From NCBI GenBank assembly GCA_001839685.1, contig MLAK01000709.1, positions 1 through 64,000 of the forward strand: a DNA stretch of 64,000 bases, given 5' to 3'. Each line of letters starts with the position of its first letter. Positions within the stretch are counted from its first letter, which is position 1. Below the pieces are notes generated by a model. It saw only the letters and a list, made by a program, of their open reading frames with translations. It did no database searches and was not told the origin of the DNA. Of this stretch, positions 58,001-64,000 are shown in pieces. Origin of the DNA: Tritrichomonas foetus (Eukaryota > Parabasalia > Tritrichomonadida > Tritrichomonadidae). The translations under genes and the position numbers were made by a program.

Positions 58001-59289
58001 AGCTCGTTGTTTTTAACAAGTTGCTGATCACATCCTTCTTTAATCATTGAAATGTTATTTCGTAATTTTTGTTCGTTTAATTCTTTTCTAAGTTCAGAAA
58101 CCTCAATTTTTAATCTATCTCTTTCCATTTGAAGTAGGTAGATTTCTTTAGTTGCGCTAGAAACATCAGTATCAACCGCAATTAAACGTGAATAAAGCGC
58201 AAAAATTATTGCTTGTAAACGCTCGTTTTCTACTTTTAATTTTTCATGATTTTCTTTATATTTTTCATTGGTCTCAAGTAAATACTCAAGTTGTGAACGT
58301 AACTTTTCTTCTTCTTCTCTTGTTAATGATTTATTCTCTAAAAGTTCATTTAAACGATCAATTTCAGCTTCAAGTTCGCGAATTCTCGCTTTCAATTCTT
58401 CTATTTCTTGTAAATAAGCTGATAAATCAAGACTCATTTTGAGCTGACGTGGACTTGAAGTATTTGAAAGTTTTCTTGATGAAGGTTTTTCGCTGATCTC
58501 ACTTTCTTCTTTTGAAGGTGGTCTCAAGAGTGGAATAAAACCATTAAAACAAATTTTAAATTGATGTTCTGCGTTGTCTATAATTTCTCTGAACCGTTTC
58601 TTGTGATGGCCAGCACGCCAAAAGTAATATTTGTTCATTCTTTCTGGAAACTGCTTTGGCTCAGATAATGCATATATGCAATTATTTATATGAATGTAGA
58701 TATTACTTGATGCTGTTTTTTCAGCTTCTTCTGTAATTTGCGCATCTCTAAAAATGAAGTCTGCTTCATTTGCGAAAGCCTTTTTTAGTTGATCGAAATC
58801 AAATCGAAATTTAATTAAAACTTGCTTATTGATTTTTCCGTTTGATTCAAGCATTGAGAAATTTTCTATATCGAGTTTCGCTTGACTAAATAATTTTTCT
58901 TGTATTTCTATTGCCTGGGATCTTCGTTGTGAATCGATTGAATTTTTCCGCATGATTTCTTTGACTATGACGCTGGCTGCCGTTAAGTGCTCGAGAAGGT
59001 AATTTTGAATGAGATCTAAGAAGCTGGTATTCATTAATTCGTCGATCAGATTGTAAAAAGTTTCGTAAACTTGGTTGAAATCGTCAAGATTGTCACTTCG
59101 CGTATCAAAATATTTATTTCCCAGCTTCATCAACGATGAAAGATCGGACTTTATCGCGTTAAAATCGGTTCGAGTAAAAAAAAAATCGTTTAGAGCTTTA
59201 ATTAAATCTGCCATTGCAGCATTAAATATTTTACTTCGTTTGCTGATATCGTGGTCTTTTGTGCGTCGCTTCGATGGGCTCAGCGACAT
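55093..59289 (-). CDS. Giant coiled-coil protein
   Basis: The frame is open to 59334, but the first ATG is 59289 (MSLSPSKRRTKDHDISKRSK), giving 1398 residues; a TCACC box lies just before it. Residues about 15-260 form a helical, non-repetitive N-terminal region (AAMADLIKALNDFFFTRTDF) followed by a Ser/Pro hinge. From about 285 to 1370 the protein is nearly continuous heptad coiled coil with dense Leu, Lys, Glu, Asn and Gln. Only short breaks occur, and it ends in a short basic tail. The build resembles golgins, centrosomal/basal-body tethers or Uso1-type proteins. No GRIP, GRAB or membrane anchor is seen, so the location is open. Confidence 0.8.
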   Translation of the reverse strand: MSLSPSKRRTKDHDISKRSKIFNAAMADLIKALNDFFFTRTDFNAIKSDLSSLMKLGNKYFDTRSDNLDDFNQVYETFYNLIDELMNTSFLDLIQNYLLEHLTAASVIVKEIMRKNSIDSQRRSQAIEIQEKLFSQAKLDIENFSMLESNGKINKQVLIKFRFDFDQLKKAFANEADFIFRDAQITEEAEKTASSNIYIHINNCIYALSEPKQFPERMNKYYFWRAGHHKKRFREIIDNAEHQFKICFNGFIPLLRPPSKEESEISEKPSSRKLSNTSSPRQLKMSLDLSAYLQEIEELKARIRELEAEIDRLNELLENKSLTREEEEKLRSQLEYLLETNEKYKENHEKLKVENERLQAIIFALYSRLIAVDTDVSSATKEIYLLQMERDRLKIEVSELRKELNEQKLRNNISMIKEGCDQQLVKNNELLQANLEQLNKSYIKLQQRCDKQEKFKRAAEEAGNQLTELQTKYNDVFGETEDLKAEIENLKKTLQHAGGNTEAIKEMSIDNSNLKSKLNSVTQNLNKLKAENEQLKNESSETQKLSERLSELKEKNSMLKGQLNHLKNENNEYDVRINELQNELTQLKESTETQKLMEQIHKLKAAKQALQNEKDELNKELLYDRVIIEQLKKNGNMDELTARIEHLKKRKKEEKTRAKQLENEKIQLEIELKKISEQYIGTDSLTTKIENLKKKKEEMEMELNEKILENKDLKIQNNHLNNVESQLKLSTDSLEKVRNKKRELKDQFREKLKMISDLELELQKQKEIDHTTTENKERINSLKNQLKELQSSFDEIEKDNKQLKIQIITMTNDNSALKSKNDIQKQQIDEMQSEIKDLRSQIKNSKISITELNDQNEKLIDQNNKNMNSINELQELLTNSEKRINELTQSLDEMNENEQQIQQLTDKIKELQNHIQVLQNDKERLKNQTKETQQENNQKIEQFKQENKTKDQIIKDLENLIKETTKNKEECDKQLEDISKKLEQTNNSLKKSGQKNKDLSEQIANLQKVNQEAQENIENLNAEIEDLSNQQNDMSHSVSSYNKKINRLNKKIEEANEKIKNKSENIKALTAENNDFRKLIKELKENQKKLNDTTTEIGKYEQKLIQLQGELEEKNSIIIKLKSHKKSSDNELEKLRKLIRELNQELEKQKDYSSKAYNKLTEMKTQSDLLLEERNKLEQSQNNFLSVSDAIEKYQKIKERYADLRYACNNSDQNNTLVYVKGKEIQRDEAEKKMKKLKSEFKKLDEDDIGVARAHQVTYELELFQKQVNILSKANEALRQRLQKREDDFQALLNEKHKIENKFINEASVDETAKKQLNKYQELSKQVINYNNIIQQYQIAFTQIEKSMEISQKEVNKNENENIEKRTNLILDKIAKKLEISGLAQNLETFLKKQRRSS

Positions 59290-59880
59290 GGTGAGAAAAC
59301 TTTTAAAAAAATATGTCTTACACTGGTTTTTCAATGATTATTTGGTTACAATTTGTGAGATGAGGGAACATATAACATCAGAAATTGTGTTCTTAGAATA
59401 TAAAATGACGATAAAAAAACTAGATCTATTTTGAATAACTATTTGGCTATACGATTCTATGCATTGATTATATATGCATTGAAAAAGTTGAAATCAGACG
59501 TTATCATTCAAAAATGTTGGAAATGTAAATGCTAAAAGCTTTCTGAGTACATTGAATGAGAACATTATAATGAAAATATATAAGTTAGAGAGATGTCTAA
59601 TATTTTTTTATTGACTGAGGAAATTTACCTCCATTAATTTATGAAAGAAAACAGGATAATACAAAATGGCTAGCACAATATATCATTCAATTTAGCACAG
59701 GGCAAAAACAGATTTTCTCACTCATAATGAATTGGTGGTCTCCTATAACACTTATATTTACATGACTTAAAACAACTAATTTATATTATATATTTAAAAA
59801 CGTTGAGTCAATAAAATACATTAAATAATATTCTAAATTGAGATAGTTTATTAAATTCACACAAAATAAAATCTAATATA
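59290..59880. other. Intergenic, no gene seen
   Basis: AT-rich; an open frame at 59075-59434 on the plus strand mostly shadows the coiled-coil gene. Confidence 0.5.
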
Positions 59881-61233
59881 TTACATTTTGAGAATGTGTC
59901 CACCATCAGACAAAACAACATCTTCATACTTTATTCCTGATTCTACTAATATTGAGTTTAAAATATATCGTGAAAAGAATTGTGGATGTAAAAAATCATC
60001 ACTTCTTTTCCCTTCTTTTGTAGAGTTCCTAATGCCAGTGATGAATCCTTTATTTTTTGTTTCATCAATAACATTATTAATCATTTTCTTATATTCTGCA
60101 AGCAATTCATTTTTCCAGTATAATTCCAGTAATTCCCCTTCAAACTCAAATTGTGTTAATAAATCATATGATCCAAATTCCGAATTTCCATTCATTCTAC
60201 TTGGGGGACACTTTCTTTTAACCAAATTTTTACACTTCTTAACTAAAGTAGAATATAATGGATCGTCAGATTGAAGAATAACAGCATACCAGCATGGCTC
60301 AATTGAAATAACTTTAACATAATTTTCATCATATATTGTTAATGGATTTTCTTTATGAAGAGAATGTGATCCAATTTTTGTTATATCTGAAGTAGTGATT
60401 GATGGTAAAATTCGAGAAATTCGATGCAAATCTGCAAAAAGTCGAAAAGGGAAATCATGTTTTGATGTTGAAACTGGTTTATAATTATCTAAAGAAAATT
60501 TAATTGGGACAATATTATCTTGTATTGATTTTCTGATGTGATTCACGAAAGCTTTTACATGATTAAGATAAGCATTGTCATGTGTAATATAATAAAGAGA
60601 TGTCAAAGTTGGGAAAATAGAAGATACATCATCAATAAATACTTCATTTTCACCAAAATGTTGTTTTTTCCCGCTATTTATATATGGTGGGGGTATTGGC
60701 CCATTATATGTCGACAAAATCTCGTTTGTGATGAGCAAAGCTTTTTCTAAAAAACTATTTTTATGTGATACAAAATATGCTGATATTAAAGGATTTATAA
60801 CATTATCTGCAATTCTTCCTAATTCAATTGTCTTATTTTGTTGGAAGATATTTTTCAATAGTTTTGAATCAATTTGGAGACTTAAATCATAATCATCTTG
60901 GAATAATTGGTTGAGCGCAAGATAAGAAAGCTTTGTTTCTGAAAAAAATGTATAATTTCGACAATTTGATGATAAAGGACGAATGACATCAGATGATCCA
61001 CATGTTTTGAGATAATGCTTAAATTGTTCTTTTGCTAGTTGATTTAAATTATTAATGAAAATGGAATTCGGTAAGGAAATTTGAGTAAATATGTTTTCTG
61101 GCATTTTGATAATCTTCTCAGGAGATGGCAAATATGTTGATATGATAAATGTTCCTAGCAAAATACAACCTATTAAAAAAGCTAAAACATAATAGATAAA
61201 GTCATGCTGAATAGATGTATTTCTTTTTCTCAT
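59881..61233 (-). CDS. Divergent GH47-like (class I alpha-mannosidase family) membrane protein
   Basis: This 450-residue type II protein has a signal-anchor at about residues 12-33 and a lumenal helical domain. Several blocks follow the GH47 (alpha/alpha)7 order: TKLSYLALNQLFQDDYDLSL, GRIADNVINPLISAYFVSHK with Asn-Ser-Phe-Leu, VSSIFPTLTSLYYITHDNAY and HPQFFSRYILNSILVESGIK. The chain closes VVLSDGGHILKM where true GH47 enzymes have the calcium-binding Asn-Thr-Glu-Ala-His. That Thr and the usual Asp-Ser-Leu-Asp-Thr and Glu-Tyr residues are missing, so activity is doubtful. It may be an EDEM-like lectin or a pseudo-enzyme of ER glycan quality control. The family call is inference from pattern. 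Confidence 0.5.
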   Translation of the reverse strand: MRKRNTSIQHDFIYYVLAFLIGCILLGTFIISTYLPSPEKIIKMPENIFTQISLPNSIFINNLNQLAKEQFKHYLKTCGSSDVIRPLSSNCRNYTFFSETKLSYLALNQLFQDDYDLSLQIDSKLLKNIFQQNKTIELGRIADNVINPLISAYFVSHKNSFLEKALLITNEILSTYNGPIPPPYINSGKKQHFGENEVFIDDVSSIFPTLTSLYYITHDNAYLNHVKAFVNHIRKSIQDNIVPIKFSLDNYKPVSTSKHDFPFRLFADLHRISRILPSITTSDITKIGSHSLHKENPLTIYDENYVKVISIEPCWYAVILQSDDPLYSTLVKKCKNLVKRKCPPSRMNGNSEFGSYDLLTQFEFEGELLELYWKNELLAEYKKMINNVIDETKNKGFITGIRNSTKEGKRSDDFLHPQFFSRYILNSILVESGIKYEDVVLSDGGHILKM

Positions 61234-61317
61234 TTTCTTATTTTCAATTTTTACTTTGAATTCAATTACAGAATAATAAACGTACTAGAATTTTCCAGAA
61301 ATATTTTGAATAATGAA

Positions 61318-61779
61318 ATGCTTAGCAAAAAATCATCTGAAATGTTACATGAAAAATACTCGCATATGAAAAAAATCCGCAATGTTAAGCCGCCAAATAA
61401 AATTCCAAATCAAGAAATCCTTGAAAGAGTTAATTTTTTAACAGAAGTATCAAAAATTTCAGCAGAAATTCCCGAACTGGTCGATCTTTCGCAATACCTC
61501 GGAACTGAAGCCAATCTCGCTGCACAAAAATCAAATATTCGAATGACGCCAAAAAGAGTGTTTTGTCGCAAATGCAAAACGCCTATGGTTCCACCACTAA
61601 CGGCAGAATTTATAAAAAAAAAAGATTTTACGATTATTAAGTGTAAAACTTGTAATTCCAAGTTCAAAGAATATATAGGTGAATATAAAACCAATTCAAA
61701 AGCCCCTCATTGGCGTTTTCTGCAAGAATTCGAAAATAATTCTTTGAAAACAATATCGGAAAGTAAGCCGCAGATTTAA
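61318..61779 (+). CDS. RNase P/MRP subunit Rpp21 (Rpr2) family
   Basis: The frame opens at an ATG at 61204 that lies inside the divergent neighbour; the next ATG, 61318, gives 153 residues and clears that gene. The helical first half (PNQEILERVNFLTEVSKISA) and the zinc module RVFCRKCKTPMVPPLTAEF with IIKCKTCNSKFKEYIGE are the Rpp21/Rpr2/Snm1 pattern of two CxxC pairs on a small ribbon. The subunit supports 5' processing of pre-tRNA by RNase P. The length is typical. The two divergent start codons are 85 bp apart. Confidence 0.85.
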   Translation: MLSKKSSEMLHEKYSHMKKIRNVKPPNKIPNQEILERVNFLTEVSKISAEIPELVDLSQYLGTEANLAAQKSNIRMTPKRVFCRKCKTPMVPPLTAEFIKKKDFTIIKCKTCNSKFKEYIGEYKTNSKAPHWRFLQEFENNSLKTISESKPQI

Positions 61780-62273
61780 TGATGGAAATTTATAAACTTG
61801 ATATAGAATTTGTTTGTTATTAATGATAGTAAAGTTCTAATTTTATATATTCATTATTTTTTATTTTGCATTTTCGATGAAAAAACTTTTTCTAAAAGTA
61901 AATGAATGGAACATTTTGCTCACTTAATATGAAACCATTTTCGGATACAAATTCATAAATAAATAAAAAATATAAAGAAATAAGAAAATCAATTTGTTAA
62001 TTTAATCAAATTGAAAATTAATTTTAAAAGAAATCTATGAGAAATTAGTATTTATGATGATTAAAGCGATAGAAAGTGTGATTATGAAAACATAAGAATC
62101 CCAAAACACAAATTATTTCTCAGGATTTCATTTCTCGAAAATTCGTTTATATATCATAAAAAAGAGTATTCTTGTTCATATATCTCTTTTTGCACGGAAA
62201 AAAAATGACATAATTATCGCCAAATAATGTATTTTATCTTTATACCGTTTATTATTTCCATTAAAAACGATTC
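61780..62273. other. Intergenic, no gene seen
   Basis: AT-rich, with no frame or repeat of note. Confidence 0.5.
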
Positions 62274-63113
62274 ATGTCTTTTTCTTTCAACCAACAGACG
62301 AAAACATCAAAGACAACGAAATGGACGAAGGTAGAAGACATGCTTTTGCAATCTCTTAAGGAGAATCCAGTTGCTTCATGGGAAGAAATCTCTCAACATT
62401 TTCCTACGAAAACACAACATCAATTAATTGAGCGCTGGGATAAAGTACTAAATCCAAATATTACAAAAAAAGTTTGGACGAAAGAAGAAGATGAAATTAT
62501 AGTTAAATTTGTCGAACAATATGGAACAAAGAATTGGACAAGATTGGCAGTTTCTCTTCCTGGTCGTGTTGGAAAACAGTGCAGAGAAAGATGGAGAAAC
62601 CATCTTGATCCAAACGTCAAACATTCGCCATGGACAGACGAAGAAGATCAGCAATTAGTAGATTTACACGAAAAGTACGGAAATCAATGGGTAAAAATAG
62701 CAGAATTTATGCCGGGAAGAACAGACAATACAGTTAAAAATCGATGGAATTCAACATTAAAAAAACGGATTGAAAGCCTGAAAACCGGCATTCCTCTTCC
62801 AAAAAGAGGGAGACCACCTTTATCAACAAAAGTGCCAAAGTCCGCAGACGATATTCCAAAACCACCAAAATTTGCAGAAATTGTAAACGAAACGAAGACA
62901 GTAGAGACGCCAGCGGCTCCTACGCCAATGATTATGTCTCCATTTAATCAAATGTCACCTTTTCCTTACTGGTCCCCCTCTTTTGAAAGAGTTGCTTACG
63001 ATCAATTTGATTATAATGAAAACTTGTTCTCACCTTCAATATTAAATCCACCACAAAGTGATGTAAAAAAGAACGACCATATATTTTCTTTATCAAAAGG
63101 TGATCAATCCTGA
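62274..63113 (+). CDS. R1R2R3 Myb-type DNA-binding protein
   Basis: This 279-residue protein has three Myb repeats: a weaker R1 (about 15-62, KWTKVEDMLLQSL), R2 (about 66-113, VWTKEEDEIIVKFVEQYGTK) and R3 (about 118-164, PWTDEEDQQLVDLHEKYGNQ). The spaced Trp residues and recognition helices (GKQCRERWRNHL, DNTVKNRWNSTL) are intact. A Pro/Lys linker containing an AT-hook-like KRGRPP (about 176-181) follows, then a Pro/Ser/Phe-rich tail that may activate transcription. Myb proteins are the chief known promoter-specific factors in trichomonads, where some bind core promoter elements. The target here is unknown. Confidence 0.93.
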   Translation: MSFSFNQQTKTSKTTKWTKVEDMLLQSLKENPVASWEEISQHFPTKTQHQLIERWDKVLNPNITKKVWTKEEDEIIVKFVEQYGTKNWTRLAVSLPGRVGKQCRERWRNHLDPNVKHSPWTDEEDQQLVDLHEKYGNQWVKIAEFMPGRTDNTVKNRWNSTLKKRIESLKTGIPLPKRGRPPLSTKVPKSADDIPKPPKFAEIVNETKTVETPAAPTPMIMSPFNQMSPFPYWSPSFERVAYDQFDYNENLFSPSILNPPQSDVKKNDHIFSLSKGDQS

Positions 63114-63402
63114 TAAATATAAGAAAAATCGATATTGGAAAAAAAAAGAAAAAGTAAGATTTTGTTGTAATTCATAAAACTGATGAATAGAAAGTTTTTG
63201 GTATTTATTTATATCTATTTTTTTTTTATGAAGAAGATAAAGCTATTTTATTGATTATATAATTTGTATTGGAGTACGTTTAATAATAACGTTCAAAAAT
63301 AATAGAAAATAATAGAAAAAACGTTCTTTTCTTTCAAAATTTCAAAAAGAATAAGTATTCATTTTTTCGGCTCTCTTTAAACTGAATAAAGAAACAAGTT
63401 AT
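63114..63402. other. Short intergenic
   Basis: No gene seen; contains long T runs near 63219-63227. Confidence 0.5.
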
Positions 63403-64000
63403 ATGTCAGAGTTGGATGAATCAGATATTCAGCTTCTCAACGACCTTCTGAATTCTGATTCATCTGATCCAATTTTTACAGATAAAAAAAATAATAATTT
63501 TGCTGGAAAAGAAGCCATAAATAAATCAAGCAACTTTGGAAATCAAGCCTCTTTCCAAAAAAATGTTGTTCCAAATCCACCAAGTCAAGAACAGAGCTCT
63601 TTTAAAGATACCATTAATGATTTTGATTTCGATTCATCATTTGATTCACCCTCTCCACGATCGCCAAAAGGCAAATTTGGAGATTCAAGCTTTGATGATC
63701 ACAATCATATTTTTGATAGCCCTAATCATGATTTTGACAGCTTTTCTTCACCCAAACATTCCAAGCAGCCTATTTCTCAGAAATCATCAAATGAAATCAG
63801 AAAGTGTTCTTCTATTTGTTTAGGAGGAACTGACCTGCCTGTTGGAATGACTGTAGACTCATCCGATCCTCATTTTTGCTCATCACTGATTTGCATCAGC
63901 TGTGATCTCAAAGTTTCAAGATATCCCGACAAAAGATGGAAAGCTGGTACAGATTATTTATTCCTAAGAAATAATTATCCAGACAAAGTTCATCAAAATT
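63403..64000 (+). CDS. CFAP418: CFAP418 (C8orf37)-like ciliary protein, 3' end beyond the window
   Basis: This ATG-started frame is open to the window end (199 codons so far). It begins with a short acidic helix (MSELDESDIQLLNDLLNSDS) like the N terminus of C8orf37/CFAP418, then a Ser/Asp/Phe-rich disordered stretch. The conserved C-terminal domain starts with CSSICLGGTDLPVGM, then FCSSLICISCDLKVSRYPDK and the hallmark DYLFLRNNYPD (in animals DYMFFRNNMP). The protein is linked to ciliary and photoreceptor membrane maintenance in animals, and here would fit the trichomonad flagellar apparatus. The last part, with further Cys, is cut off. Confidence 0.88.
   Translation, partial: MSELDESDIQLLNDLLNSDSSDPIFTDKKNNNFAGKEAINKSSNFGNQASFQKNVVPNPPSQEQSSFKDTINDFDFDSSFDSPSPRSPKGKFGDSSFDDHNHIFDSPNHDFDSFSSPKHSKQPISQKSSNEIRKCSSICLGGTDLPVGMTVDSSDPHFCSSLICISCDLKVSRYPDKRWKAGTDYLFLRNNYPDKVHQN

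Noticed and set aside
61204..61317. N-terminal extension of the Rpp21-like protein
   Set aside because: It overlaps the first codons of the divergent neighbour and is Phe/Asn-rich without similarity to the family; the ATG at 61318 is preferred.
1..64000. Spliceosomal introns
   Set aside because: I looked for the parabasalid 3' consensus ACTAACACACAG and saw none; all genes read as single exons.
1..64000. CRISPR, prophage or bacterial defence system
   Set aside because: Gene structure, tRNA terminator, promoter boxes and protein families are eukaryotic; no direct-repeat/spacer array is present.

Overview
This window is nuclear DNA of a parabasalid protist, most like Tritrichomonas. The evidence is AT-rich sequence, intronless genes in the standard code, intergenic regions of a few hundred bases to 5 kb, TCAYW initiator (Inr)-like boxes a few to about 25 nt before several start codons, and long poly-Asn, Lys/Glu-rich and coiled-coil proteins. 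A gene at 25435-25974 encodes a protein close to the hypoxanthine-guanine(-xanthine) phosphoribosyltransferase known from Tritrichomonas foetus, but not the same as I recall it. The species is therefore not fixed. Most assignments rest on motifs and fold signatures read by eye; no database search was possible.

Layout. 0.4-9.5 kb: a small possible nucleoplasmin-like protein, a MAP65/PRC1-like microtubule bundler, a large coiled-coil protein, an Asterix/PAT10-like membrane protein and a Gln/Asn-rich protein. 9.5-14.5 kb: a 5-kb stretch with no convincing gene except a small GC-rich, hairpin-forming islet near 14.0-14.2 kb. 14.5-23.1 kb: a Cys-rich hypothetical protein, a Rab GTPase, a decayed gene fragment, a glycogen phosphorylase cut in two by one in-frame TAA, and a tRNA-Glu(CTC). 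23.1-28.7 kb: a protein-kinase pseudogene, the phosphoribosyltransferase, a Cdc20/Fizzy WD40 protein and a palindrome cluster. 28.7-42.5 kb: an acidic/Lys-rich protein, a PC4 coactivator divergently paired with an XPF-like/HhH protein, an 18-bp minisatellite, an acylated Arf-like GTPase, two alpha-solenoid proteins and a casein kinase 1 whose poly-Asn tail crosses an assembly gap. 43.0-64.0 kb: a degenerate DHHC acyltransferase, a YgeW-type carbamoyltransferase, a GT2 glycosyltransferase, a CHMP1-type ESCRT-III protein, a polytopic membrane protein, a bacterial-type class I ribonucleotide reductase alpha chain, a giant coiled-coil protein, a divergent GH47-like protein, an RNase P subunit Rpp21/Rpr2, an R1R2R3 Myb and a 3'-truncated CFAP418 (C8orf37) gene.

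There are no operons. Genes are single units on both strands, often divergent with about 80-130 bp between start codons or convergent. Functional themes are nucleotide and energy metabolism (salvage, ribonucleotide reduction, glycogen, carbamoyl transfer), cytoskeleton and cilium, membrane traffic, cell cycle and RNA processing. I found no defence system, CRISPR array or intact transposon. The items most worth a second look are the nonsense codon in glycogen phosphorylase, the two bacterial-type enzymes, the unannotated kinase relic, the GC-rich hairpin islet and the perfect long inverted repeats in intergenic DNA.
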